Assembly (NCBI RefSeq): GCF_052115445.1
Contig: NZ_JBFRGR010000020.1
Span: forward strand, 1 to 64,000
Length of the DNA: 64,000 nucleotides
Reading direction: 5' to 3'
Source of the DNA: Paenibacillus_E sp052115445
GTDB taxonomy: Bacteria > Bacillota > Bacilli > Paenibacillales > NBRC-103111
In this document: piece by piece, positions 25,596 through 33,564 of the stretch
Numbering within the stretch: the stretch's first letter is position 1
Layout of the letters: each line of letters opens with the position of its first letter
The notes under the pieces: generated by a model
Told to the model about the DNA's origin: nothing
The model's database searches: none
Seen by the model: the letters and a program-made list of their open reading frames with translations, nothing else
Program-made: the position numbers and the translations under genes

Positions 25596-26228
25596 TTACA
25601 TGTGCTCCGAATTATTCGTGATTTCTTTAAGCCTGTTAATATTCGTAATGTGGATCGTGCCGGGGTGAGAGAAATTAATAATTCCTGAATTTTTCCAATT
25701 ATTAACAATTTTGTTCACTGTAATTCGGGACGTGTCGACGTAGCGGGCGAGTGAAGTTTGATCAATTGGAATATTTTCATTCTCGTGGATCTGAATGAGT
25801 TTAAGCAAATAATGTGCCATTTGCTGCTCAACAGGACTATCATGAAAGGCGATAAGCTCAGCGAGCAATCTGACCTTGTAAATAAGAGAATTTGTGAATA
25901 TCATTGCTGCTTCTGGATGATCCTTGCACATCTTGGTTAATGCTTCATCGGAAAAATAATACAAAATAGAGGGAGAAGTAGCAAAAGCAGACGTTAGATA
26001 AGGGGACTTGCTCGCGCCGTGCTCCCCGAGTATTGTTCCTATTGGAATGTAGTCCAGAATACGTTCATGACCGCTATCCGACAGGAGAACGATTTTTACT
26101 CCGCCCTGCTCCAAGTAATAAAAGCCTTTTCCGCTTTCACCTTGACGGTAAATGATGTCCTTTTTTTTGAAATGAAGGACTTGAGCATACGATAAATAGG
26201 GCTCTAATTTATAACGAAGGTTTATCAT
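25596..26228 (-). CDS. Crp/FNR-family transcriptional regulator 1
   Basis: A 210-residue regulator. The N-terminal cyclic-nucleotide-binding-type beta barrel includes IIYRQGESGKGFYYLEQGGVK near residue 25. A long dimer helix and a C-terminal winged helix follow, with DQTSLARYVDTSRITVNKIV near residue 155. The recognition helix reads SRITVNK where CRP has SRETVGR. There are no FNR-type N-terminal cysteines, so it is not an iron-sulfur oxygen sensor; the ligand is unknown. It is transcribed after regulator 2, with 29 bases between them. It is a candidate activator for the GTTAA-N4-TTAAC sites around it. Confidence 0.88.
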   Translation of the reverse strand: MINLRYKLEPYLSYAQVLHFKKKDIIYRQGESGKGFYYLEQGGVKIVLLSDSGHERILDYIPIGTILGEHGASKSPYLTSAFATSPSILYYFSDEALTKMCKDHPEAAMIFTNSLIYKVRLLAELIAFHDSPVEQQMAHYLLKLIQIHENENIPIDQTSLARYVDTSRITVNKIVNNWKNSGIINFSHPGTIHITNINRLKEITNNSEHM

Positions 26229-26257
26229 TTGGCCACCTTTTCCCGAGGATCAATGTG

Positions 26258-26899
26258 TCATGAACGATCCTCGATGATGCCTTTTAGTAGATCGGGTCGT
26301 TTGATCATAAATTTACGTTCCTTGATTTCGATGATTCCTCCTTCTTTCCATTGCCGAAGGATTTTGTAAATAGTGATTCTGGTTAAGCCCGTGCAATTGG
26401 CAAGCTCTTGTTGTGACAGTGGGATTTCGTAATTTTTGAAATCATTAAACAGATTTAATAGAATGATGGCCATTTGCCCTTCAGCAGAAAGCGCTTTCAT
26501 ATTAATGGTAAATAAAAGTATGCTCATTTTTTGTATGATCGTTTGAGTAACAAGATGGATTAACTCAGGCTGCTCTGTCAACAGTTCTTTAAACTGTTCA
26601 CTGGAAAAATGATATAGCACGGAGTCTTTGGCCGTTATTGCCGTTGTAAAATGGGTTTGCTGATCAATCGCATGAACACCAACCAACTGTCCGGGAACGA
26701 CAATATTTAGCATGCGTTCTTTCCCTGTTGAGCCGGATGCAGCAATTTTAACGATGCCGCTGTGCAGATAATAAAAACCATCTCCGACAGTACCTTGGCG
26801 ATAGATGACGGTTTTCTTTTTAAAAAACTGTCTATTACCGTACTTTAAAACCTGCTTCCACTGATCCATCAGTTCAAACTGGCTTACCAAATTCATCAC
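26258..26899 (-). CDS. Crp/FNR-family transcriptional regulator 2
   Basis: A 213-residue paralogue of regulator 1 with the same layout: effector barrel containing VIYRQGTVGDGFYYLHSG near residue 31, dimer helix, and winged helix with SQQELANCTGLTRITIYKIL near residue 160. The recognition helix TRITIYK is close to that of regulator 1 (SRITVNK), so the two may read similar DNA. It is the first gene of the pair, and a perfect GTTAA-N4-TTAAC site lies upstream. It starts at ATG 26899 or the next ATG at 26896. Which of the two regulators, or both, acts on the four promoters cannot be decided here. Confidence 0.88.
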   Translation of the reverse strand: MMNLVSQFELMDQWKQVLKYGNRQFFKKKTVIYRQGTVGDGFYYLHSGIVKIAASGSTGKERMLNIVVPGQLVGVHAIDQQTHFTTAITAKDSVLYHFSSEQFKELLTEQPELIHLVTQTIIQKMSILLFTINMKALSAEGQMAIILLNLFNDFKNYEIPLSQQELANCTGLTRITIYKILRQWKEGGIIEIKERKFMIKRPDLLKGIIEDRS

Positions 26900-26926
26900 T
26901 CCTCTGGCTCAACCGTTTTCAGTTCA

Positions 26927-26998
26927 ATTATAAGGGATGAATAATAGTGTTTACAACAACGTGGTAAAAAATAACCGAAAAAACGTTAAATGCTTAAC
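26927..26998 (-). promoter_or_regulatory. Promoter of the crp pair with upstream Crp/FNR-type site
   Basis: On the minus strand TATAAT (26932-26927) is the likely -10 box. A perfect GTTAA-ATGC-TTAAC site occupies 26985-26998. Its centre is 62 bp from the -10 centre, or about -71.5, a class I position three helical turns further out than at the other promoters. Confidence 0.55.
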
Positions 26999-27112
26999 AG
27001 CTCCCGGAAACAAGAGGGAAAAGGATCATATTTATGCAAAGAGGTGTCGATCATTGTCGAAGTCTTTCTTTTCTTATTCGATGAATCCGTTTTCAAAAAG
27101 AGCGTAAAAAAC

Positions 27113-27154
27113 GTTAATTGCCTTACAGTCCTTTTATCTGGCGGGTATTATAAT
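27113..27154 (+). promoter_or_regulatory. Crp/FNR-type site and -10 box of the anthranilate operon
   Basis: GTTAA-TTGC-CTTAC (27113-27126) and TATAAT (27149-27154) have centres 32 bp apart. No good -35 box is present, as expected of an activator-dependent promoter. Confidence 0.8.
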
Positions 27155-27199
27155 TCAGGCATAAGCATCAAGCTTACAACGATAAGGGAGGAACAGCGA

Positions 27200-28678
27200 A
27201 TGGGAATTCGTACTGGCACTCAGTATATTGAGGCATTGAAAGCTCGACAGCCGGAGGTATGGCTATCGGGAAGAAGAGTGACTAATTTGTATGAAGATGT
27301 TGTATTCAAGCAACCTATTCATGAAATAGCAAAGCTGTATGACATGCAGCATGACCCAGCACGCCAAGACAGCATTACACACATCTGTGAAGAAACCGGG
27401 GAACGAGTGAACAACGCATTCTTAGTCCCGAAAAAACCGGAACATTTACAAGCGCGGAGACAAGTATTTGAGGAGTTTGCAAAAGTAACATTTGGTTTGA
27501 TGGGAAGAACGCCGGATTTTCTCAATGTCGTGGTCACTTCGCTGTATAGCAATGCAGACTTTTTGGCGAAATATAACCCGGATTGGGCGGAAAATGCCAA
27601 AAATTACTACCGTCATGTACGGGATAACGACTTATTTTTAACACACGCGATTATCAACCCGCAAAATGACCGCAGTAAGACATCGCATGAACAGCAGGAC
27701 ACCTTCACTCACTTGGGCGCTGTTAGAGAAACACCTGAGGGGTTGATCGTCAGAGGAGCCAAGATGTTGGCCACTCTTTCGCCGATTACGGATGAAGTCA
27801 TCGTGTATTCGTTCCCTGGATTTAAACCTGGCGATGAGCGTTATGCGCTAGCATTTGCGCTCCCAATCGATACGCCGGGGCTTCGCATTCTATGCCGCGA
27901 GCCTATGCAAGATGGAACGCGCTGCTTAGCCGATCATCCGCTGGCGTCACGATTCGAAGAGATGGATGCACTGCTCGTTTTTAACGACGTATTGGTTCCT
28001 TGGGATCGCATATTTTTGTATAACAACGTGGAAGCGGCGAACTTGTTGTATCCAAAAGCAGGGCTTGGACAGCAACCGTCGCACCAAACCGGCGTAAGAG
28101 GCTTGATTAAGCTTCAGTTCGCTACTGAAGTGGCAATGCGAGTGGCCGACTCCATCGGTGTAGATGCTTACTTGAACGTTCAAAATGATTTGGGCGAATT
28201 AGCTCAGTCTGTGGAATCGATTAGAGCTTTGCTAAGAGTTGCGGAGTTAGAGTATGAAACTTTACCATCCGGTGATTTGGTTCCTGGATATAATCCAATT
28301 GAAACGATTCGCGGGCTGCTGCCGACGTTCTATCCGCGCGCGATTGAGGTGATGCAAATCATTGGTGCAGGTGGATTGCTCATGTCTCCGACGGAAGGAG
28401 ATTTGACAAATCCTGAATTAGCGGAAGATATGGAACGCTATTATGGCGGTCGTGAAGGAATTTCCGGTACGGATCGTATCCATCTGTTTAAGCTGGCATG
28501 GGATCTATGCGGCGAGGCGTTCGGCCAACGGCTGCTCCAATACGAACGTTATTACACAGGCGATCCGATTCGCAAAAAAGCCATTTTCTACAACAACTAC
28601 AAAAAAACTCATTCATTTGCAATGGTAGAAGAAGCGTTAGACGTGTCGCAGATTCCAGGGGCCTATGGGCAGAACTAG
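27200..28678 (+). CDS. Anthranilate 3-monooxygenase, oxygenase component (HpaB family)
   Basis: Hydroxylates anthranilate to 3-hydroxyanthranilate with FADH2 and O2. ATG 27200 follows AAGGGAGGAAC and gives 492 residues; the open frame from 26990 includes the promoter and is not real. HpaB-family motifs are HVRDNDLFLTHAIINPQNDR near residue 140, LMGRTPDF near 97 and HLFKLAWDLCGEAFGQR near 430. The assignment rests on context: the next two genes are an FAD-synthesising enzyme and a flavin reductase, followed by all genes for 3-hydroxyanthranilate breakdown, as in the characterised G. thermodenitrificans NG80-2 cluster (GTNG_3160, 3159, 3158). Confidence 0.88.
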   Translation: MGIRTGTQYIEALKARQPEVWLSGRRVTNLYEDVVFKQPIHEIAKLYDMQHDPARQDSITHICEETGERVNNAFLVPKKPEHLQARRQVFEEFAKVTFGLMGRTPDFLNVVVTSLYSNADFLAKYNPDWAENAKNYYRHVRDNDLFLTHAIINPQNDRSKTSHEQQDTFTHLGAVRETPEGLIVRGAKMLATLSPITDEVIVYSFPGFKPGDERYALAFALPIDTPGLRILCREPMQDGTRCLADHPLASRFEEMDALLVFNDVLVPWDRIFLYNNVEAANLLYPKAGLGQQPSHQTGVRGLIKLQFATEVAMRVADSIGVDAYLNVQNDLGELAQSVESIRALLRVAELEYETLPSGDLVPGYNPIETIRGLLPTFYPRAIEVMQIIGAGGLLMSPTEGDLTNPELAEDMERYYGGREGISGTDRIHLFKLAWDLCGEAFGQRLLQYERYYTGDPIRKKAIFYNNYKKTHSFAMVEEALDVSQIPGAYGQN

Positions 28679-28718
28679 TTAATAAATGATTGATATTTTT
28701 AGGGAATGAGGTGGAGGC

Positions 28719-29267
28719 GTGCAATCACATGCAGATGGAATTTTAACTTTACCGGGCTCGGTTATTGCAATCGGTGCTTTTGACGGCGTGCATCAGGGGC
28801 ATCAAGCCGTCATACAACAAGTGCTGCTAAGAAGCGAGATATTGGGTGCACCTAGTGTCGTCTATACCTTTGATCTCCCACCTCGCACTTTCTTTTCAGG
28901 GGCTCGTATGTTAACGACAATGGAAGAAAAGCTGGATCGGATTGCCCGACTGGGCATCGAGCATACGGTAGTTGCCCAATTTGACGAACAGTATGCCTCC
29001 CGAAGTTCATCTGATTTCATTGAAAATTTAAGTAAGCTGAATCCACTGGAAATTATCGTTGGCCAAGATTTTCGGTTCGGAAAAAACCGCGAAGGGGATA
29101 TAACTCTACTTGAACGGTATTTCAAGGTTCGAATGATGCAGCCTATTTGCTGTTCGGAAGGAAAACATATATCGTCTACGCGAATACGCCAATTGATTTC
29201 GGATGGTGAGATTCAGCAATCATTTAATTTACTAGGTTGGCTGCATGCGCACACAATTTCCTGCTGA
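28719..29267 (+). CDS. FAD synthetase, RibF N-terminal domain only
   Basis: Transfers AMP from ATP to FMN, giving FAD. GTG 28719 after GGTGGAGG gives 182 residues, against about 310 for bifunctional RibF. All adenylyltransferase motifs are present: GAFDGVHQGHQ near residue 18, TFDLPPR near 51, VGQDFRFGKNREGD near 108 and ISSTRIR near 146. The riboflavin kinase domain is absent, and the gene ends where that domain would begin, so it is naturally short rather than cut. It presumably makes FAD for the hydroxylase next to it. In NG80-2 the corresponding protein is described as bifunctional. FMN must come from the chromosomal RibF. Confidence 0.85.
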   Translation: MQSHADGILTLPGSVIAIGAFDGVHQGHQAVIQQVLLRSEILGAPSVVYTFDLPPRTFFSGARMLTTMEEKLDRIARLGIEHTVVAQFDEQYASRSSSDFIENLSKLNPLEIIVGQDFRFGKNREGDITLLERYFKVRMMQPICCSEGKHISSTRIRQLISDGEIQQSFNLLGWLHAHTISC

Positions 29268-29280
29268 GGAGTGAGTCAGA

Positions 29281-29829
29281 ATGAAACTATTGGGTATATC
29301 TGGAACAATCATTGGCGCAAAAACAAGCATCGTCGTGCAAAAAGCACTTGATGAGGTTAAAAGACAAAACCCTGATATTGAAGTTGAACTGTTGGATATG
29401 AGAGATTACAAAGTTTCGTTCGTTGACGGACGTGCTCTCTCCGCCTATGAGGATGATACTCAAAAGGTCATCGACATGATCACGTCAGCTGACTTTTATA
29501 TCATCGGTACGCCAATATTTCAGGGGTCTATCACAGGGGTTCTGAAAAATCTGTTTGATCATATTCCTCCGCAGGTTCTTCGTAACAAAGTAATGGGATT
29601 TGCCGCTACAGGAGGGACTTATCAGCATTTTCTAGTGATTGAAAATCACTTGAAGCCGATCGCCGGTTATTTCCGAGCTTATGTTGCTCCAGGTTATGTC
29701 TATGCGAATAACGATCATTTCAATAAACAGAACGAAATTGTTGACGCTGACGTATTGGAAAGAATCGCAAATTTGGCTCAAGAGGTTGTCTTTATGCAAA
29801 AGGCGTTGAAAACAGAAGGGACTGTTTAA
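29281..29829 (+). CDS. NAD(P)H-dependent flavin reductase
   Basis: Flavodoxin-like NADPH-dependent FMN reductase family protein of 182 residues (SsuE/MsuE type), the reductase component that supplies FADH2 to the HpaB-type oxygenase. ATG 29281 is preceded by GAGGAGTGAG. LLGISGTIIGAKTS near the N-terminus is the flavin phosphate loop, GTPIFQGSITGVLKNLFDHI near residue 77 is typical of the family, and FAATGGTYQH near 116 is the second flavin contact. It is the only flavin reductase in the window, although three flavin-dependent oxygenases are present. Its TAA is followed directly by the next ATG. Confidence 0.88.
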   Translation: MKLLGISGTIIGAKTSIVVQKALDEVKRQNPDIEVELLDMRDYKVSFVDGRALSAYEDDTQKVIDMITSADFYIIGTPIFQGSITGVLKNLFDHIPPQVLRNKVMGFAATGGTYQHFLVIENHLKPIAGYFRAYVAPGYVYANNDHFNKQNEIVDADVLERIANLAQEVVFMQKALKTEGTV

Positions 29830-30021
29830 ATGCCGATAATTGAGTTGAAGATCCTAGAAGGTAGAGATCAAGAAGTAAAAGACGAGCTGATTGCACGTGT
29901 CACTCAAACGGTGTCCGAAACGCTGCGGGTTTCACCTGAAAGCGTAAGGGTTTTACTATATGATATTCCGTTAACGCACTGGGGAATTGCAGGAAAAACG
30001 GTGGAAAAGATACGATCTTGA
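29830..30021 (+). CDS. 4-oxalocrotonate tautomerase family enzyme
   Basis: A 63-residue tautomerase. After loss of Met the N-terminus is Pro, the catalytic base of the 4-OT family (MPIIELKILEGR). Length and the GKTVEKIR ending fit. It should interconvert the enol and keto forms of 4-oxalocrotonate, formed after 2-aminomuconate deamination, giving 2-oxo-3-hexenedioate for the decarboxylase. The ATG is immediately after the reductase stop codon, so translation is coupled. The canonical Arg11 appears as Arg12 or 13, counted with Met. Confidence 0.88.
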   Translation: MPIIELKILEGRDQEVKDELIARVTQTVSETLRVSPESVRVLLYDIPLTHWGIAGKTVEKIRS

Positions 30022-30066
30022 GCAGGGAAGACTTACCCAAACCATTAATTAGAGGAGTGATTCGAA

Positions 30067-30597
30067 ATGCTTAAACCTATTAATTTGATGAAATTTATCG
30101 AGGAAAACAAAGATCAGCTTAAACCTCCGGTGAACAACAAAGTCATATGGAAAGACACAGAGTTGATGGTTATGCTTCTTGGAGGTCCTAACAAACGTCG
30201 CGACTTTCACGTTGATCCTTCGGAAGAAGTGTTTTATCAGCTAAAGGGAGATTGCTACGTCGAAATCATTAATAAGGATGGCAAGCGCGAGGTTATTACT
30301 GTGAAAGAGGGAGAGATGTTCCTGCTTCCGCCTAACGTTCCCCACTCTCCGCACCGGATCGCGGACACGATTGGTCTCGTTATTGAACGCAGCAGACCTG
30401 AAGGCGAACTGGAAAGTTTCGTTTGGTTCTGCGAAAAATGCGATCATCTGATGCACCGTACTACCGTTCAATTGACGAATATTGAAATTCAAGTCAAAGA
30501 AGCGATCCAGGCTTTTAATGGGGACGTCGATCTGAGAAAGTGCGATAAATGCGGACATGAGATGGCTCCCGAAGCGAGTGAATGGATATGCGAGTAG
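30067..30597 (+). CDS. nbaC: 3-hydroxyanthranilate 3,4-dioxygenase
   Basis: Opens the ring of 3-hydroxyanthranilate to 2-amino-3-carboxymuconate semialdehyde. It is a 176-residue single-domain cupin, as in bacterial enzymes. Probable iron ligands are His48 and Glu54 (DFHVDPSEEVFYQ) and His93 (PHSPHR). The bacterial C-terminal rubredoxin-like metal site is complete: Cys122 and Cys125 (CEKC), Cys159 and Cys162 (CDKC). Its 3' end overlaps the decarboxylase start by 16 bases, fitting sequential pathway steps. Confidence 0.94.
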   Translation: MLKPINLMKFIEENKDQLKPPVNNKVIWKDTELMVMLLGGPNKRRDFHVDPSEEVFYQLKGDCYVEIINKDGKREVITVKEGEMFLLPPNVPHSPHRIADTIGLVIERSRPEGELESFVWFCEKCDHLMHRTTVQLTNIEIQVKEAIQAFNGDVDLRKCDKCGHEMAPEASEWICE

Positions 30598-31577
30598 ATT
30601 TCCATACGCATATTATTCCAGAAGATTTTCCTGACTTTAATGAAAAATATGGGGGTGGGCGTTGGCCCACGATTCAGCGAACATGCACATGCGGCGCCAA
30701 CATTATGGTTGCAGGTAAAGTGTTCCGTGAAATCACGGATCAGTGTTGGGACCCCGTTAAGAGAATACACGATATGGAGCGGGAACATGTAGATATGCAA
30801 GTGCTGTCTCCTATTCCTGTTACGTTCTCCTATTGGGCTCCTGCAGCAGAAGCAGAGGCGATGGCCCGAATTCAGAACGATTTCATCGCAGAAACAGTTA
30901 GCCAATATCCGGATCGTTTTATCGGACTGGGAGCGGTTCCGCTGCAAAATCCGGAAGTGGCTATACGTGAAATGGATCGCTGCATAAACGTACTTGGTTT
31001 AAAAGGAATCGAAATCGGCACAAATGTCAACGGCAACAACTTAGATGATCCTTCACTGATTGAATTTTTCCAAATGTGTGAGCAATGGAATGTGCCATTG
31101 TTTGTCCACCCATGGGAGACAATGGGCAAAGAGCGGATGCCCCGTCACAATCTCATGTACACCGTCGGGATGCCGAGCGAAACGGCTCTGGCTGCCGCAA
31201 GTTTAATCTTAGGCGGGGTCATTGAGAAGTTCCCGAAACTCAAAATTTGTTTTGCACACGGCGGGGGTTCGTTTCCATACATTCTGCCTCGTCTTGATAA
31301 GGGTTGGCATGTATGGCCGCATTTGAGACTCATTTCGAATCCGCCAAGCCATTACACAGATAATTTTTACTTTGACTCGCTCGTCAACGATCCGGGGAAT
31401 GTCAAATATTTGGTTGACAAGTTTGGCTACGATCGCATCTTGATGGGATCAGATTATCCGTTTTTGTTACGAGAAGTGCCGCCTGGGGAAGTCATTGACC
31501 GCACGCTGGATGTTCCGGAAGAGCAAAGATTAGCTATGCTCGGGGCAAACGCATTACGATTTTTAAACATTAAATAA
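30582..31577 (+). CDS. nbaD: 2-amino-3-carboxymuconate-6-semialdehyde decarboxylase
   Basis: Removes the carboxyl group of the unstable ring-cleavage product to give 2-aminomuconate 6-semialdehyde, preventing spontaneous cyclisation to quinolinate. It is a zinc-dependent amidohydrolase-fold decarboxylase (ACMSD family) of 331 residues. Metal motifs are VDFHTHIIPEDF at residues 5-16 (HxH), FVHPWE near 175, CFAHGGGSFP near 225 and MGSDYPF near 290. ATG 30582 overlaps nbaC; ATG 30588 is an alternative that shortens it by two residues. Confidence 0.93.
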   Translation: MDMRVDFHTHIIPEDFPDFNEKYGGGRWPTIQRTCTCGANIMVAGKVFREITDQCWDPVKRIHDMEREHVDMQVLSPIPVTFSYWAPAAEAEAMARIQNDFIAETVSQYPDRFIGLGAVPLQNPEVAIREMDRCINVLGLKGIEIGTNVNGNNLDDPSLIEFFQMCEQWNVPLFVHPWETMGKERMPRHNLMYTVGMPSETALAAASLILGGVIEKFPKLKICFAHGGGSFPYILPRLDKGWHVWPHLRLISNPPSHYTDNFYFDSLVNDPGNVKYLVDKFGYDRILMGSDYPFLLREVPPGEVIDRTLDVPEEQRLAMLGANALRFLNIK

Positions 31578-31591
31578 ACAAGGTGAGAGCT

Positions 31592-32053
31592 ATGACAAAT
31601 TCAAATGTTACGCCGGAACAAAGATTGCAAGAACTGGGTCTTAAACTGCCTGACCCGCGTAAAGCGGTTGGGAATTATGTAGGCTGCGTACGCACAGGAA
31701 ACTTGATTTTTACGGCTGGTCAAGGAACGAATGAATATCGCGGAAAGCTCGGCGAAGATGTGACCATTGAGGTAGGCTACGCGGCAGCAAAACAGTGTAT
31801 GCTCAATCTGCTCACAGTCGTTAAGCAAGAAGTTGGGGACCTGAGCAAAGTAAAGCGGATCGTCAAAATCCTGGGCTTTGTAAACAGCTCTCCTGATTTT
31901 ACAGATCAACCGAAGGTGATGAACGGCGCATCTGATTTGCTTGTAGACGTATTCGGGGAAAAAGGAAAGCACGGACGATCGGCTGTAGGAATGGCGCAGC
32001 TGCCGCTCAATAATGCAGTTGAAGTTGAAATGATTCTAGAAGTCGAAGAATAG
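31592..32053 (+). CDS. nbaF: 2-aminomuconate deaminase (RidA/YjgF family)
   Basis: A 153-residue RidA-superfamily protein. ATG 31592 follows AAGGTGAGAG; the in-frame GTG at 31583 overlaps that site. The family pattern is visible in GNLIFTAGQGTNEY near residue 35 and LPLNNAVEVEMILEVE at the end. In the anthranilate and 2-nitrobenzoate pathways such proteins release ammonia from 2-aminomuconate to give 4-oxalocrotonate. It sits between the decarboxylase and the semialdehyde dehydrogenase. A general enamine-deaminase role cannot be excluded from sequence alone. Confidence 0.85.
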   Translation: MTNSNVTPEQRLQELGLKLPDPRKAVGNYVGCVRTGNLIFTAGQGTNEYRGKLGEDVTIEVGYAAAKQCMLNLLTVVKQEVGDLSKVKRIVKILGFVNSSPDFTDQPKVMNGASDLLVDVFGEKGKHGRSAVGMAQLPLNNAVEVEMILEVEE

Positions 32054-32063
32054 GAGGTTTCCA

Positions 32064-33533
32064 ATGAGTCAGACGATACAAGGCAACCAGGTAAAAATAA
32101 GAGCCGCAAAGTTGTTTATTAATGGTGAATATGTAGACGCAATCTCAGGTGAGACATTCGATACGATTGATCCTGCGACGAATCGAAAGCTAACGACAGT
32201 GGCGAATGCAAACGAGCAGGATGTGAACAAAGCGATTGACGTGGCTCATCGCACGTTCGAAAGCGGTGTTTGGAGCAAAATGGCGGTCGAAGATAGAGCG
32301 AAAATTTTGTGCAGAATGTCCGATATCATCCTGGAAAGGGTGGATGAATTGGCGATGGTGGAGACGCTTGACGTCGGTAAGCCGATTAAAGAAAGCCGCG
32401 GCTTTGACATCCCGCGAGCGGCTTGGAACATGCGTTTCTTTGCCGAAATGGCCAAATACATGGTGCACGAAAACTACGATATGAATAAGTTCATGTCTTA
32501 TTCCAAATATGCGCCCGCAGGTGTAACAAGCCTCATTATTCCTTGGAACCTGCCGTTTATGCAAATGACATGGAAAGCTTCCGCGGCGCTCGCCTCAGGC
32601 AATACCGTGATCGTGAAACCGGCTTCTTACACGCCGCTCAGCGCTGTTATGCTTGGCGAAATAGCGAATGAAGCAGGGTTGCCGCCCGGCGTTCTAAATA
32701 TTCTTACAGGTCCTGGCGGAACTGTTGGGACTGCAATGACCACTCATCCTAATGTGCGCCGCATTTCATTTGTGGGTGAAACAACGACTGGAAAGACAGT
32801 AATGAAAAATGCAGCTTCTCAGCTTATCCCAGTATCACTCGAACTCGGAGGGAAGTCAGCTAATATTGTGTTTGAGGACGCGGATTTGGATGAGGCGGTT
32901 AAAGGATCCATTGAAGCCATATTCCGTAATCAAGGGGAAATTTGTTTAGCGGGCTCCAGACTATTGGTTCAAGAGAGTGTTTACGACAAGTTTCTGGAAA
33001 AATTCGTTGCGGCTGTTAAACAGATTAAAGTGGGTAATCCGCTTGATGAAGAGACGGATATGGGCGCGCTCGTATCAAGTAGTCACTTGAATACGGTTGA
33101 TGAGTATGTGCAGATCGGCCTCAGCGAAGGTGCTAAACTGGCTTATGGCGGTAAGAAAATCACAACCCTCGGAGAGGGCAATTTCTACGAGCCAACCGTA
33201 TTTTACGATGTAGACAACAAAATGAGAGTGGCTCAAGAAGAAATATTCGGTCCGGTCATTGTCATTATTCCTTTTAAAACAGAAGAAGAAGCGATTCAAA
33301 TTGCCAATGATTCTATCTATGGGTTAGCCGGAGTCGTATGGACGAATGACTTGAGACGCGCTCACCGCGTTGCCGATCAAGTGAAATCCGGTCTATTGTG
33401 GATTAACTGCTGGTATGTTCGCGATTTGCGCACTCCGTTTGGGGGAGCGAAAGAAAGCGGAATCGGTCGTGAAGGCGGTCGTCACAGCTTCGAATTTTAT
33501 ACGGAAGCAAAGACAGTTACCATGAAACTATAG
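32064..33533 (+). CDS. nbaE: 2-aminomuconate 6-semialdehyde dehydrogenase
   Basis: NAD-dependent aldehyde dehydrogenase of 489 residues that oxidises 2-aminomuconate 6-semialdehyde to 2-aminomuconate. The fold and active site are clear: IIPWNLPFMQMTWK near residue 158, the general base Glu in LELGGKSANIVFEDAD near 260, catalytic Cys near 294 in GEICLAGSRL, and the EEIFGPV motif near 391. The family cannot by itself separate it from 2-hydroxymuconic semialdehyde dehydrogenase; the neighbouring 3-hydroxyanthranilate genes decide the call. Confidence 0.9.
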   Translation: MSQTIQGNQVKIRAAKLFINGEYVDAISGETFDTIDPATNRKLTTVANANEQDVNKAIDVAHRTFESGVWSKMAVEDRAKILCRMSDIILERVDELAMVETLDVGKPIKESRGFDIPRAAWNMRFFAEMAKYMVHENYDMNKFMSYSKYAPAGVTSLIIPWNLPFMQMTWKASAALASGNTVIVKPASYTPLSAVMLGEIANEAGLPPGVLNILTGPGGTVGTAMTTHPNVRRISFVGETTTGKTVMKNAASQLIPVSLELGGKSANIVFEDADLDEAVKGSIEAIFRNQGEICLAGSRLLVQESVYDKFLEKFVAAVKQIKVGNPLDEETDMGALVSSSHLNTVDEYVQIGLSEGAKLAYGGKKITTLGEGNFYEPTVFYDVDNKMRVAQEEIFGPVIVIIPFKTEEEAIQIANDSIYGLAGVVWTNDLRRAHRVADQVKSGLLWINCWYVRDLRTPFGGAKESGIGREGGRHSFEFYTEAKTVTMKL

Positions 33534-33564
33534 AAAGAGCTTCAACTTGGAGGAGGAAGAGAAT

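Noticed and set aside
26990..27199. N-terminal extension of monooxygenase 2
   Set aside because: The stretch contains the operator and -10 box, copy 1 starts at the equivalent of 27200, and a strong ribosome binding site precedes that ATG.
14990..28678. Naming the two HpaB-family proteins 4-hydroxyphenylacetate 3-monooxygenase
   Set aside because: The family match is real, but no homoprotocatechuate genes are present and copy 2 heads a complete 3-hydroxyanthranilate operon, as in the NG80-2 anthranilate cluster.
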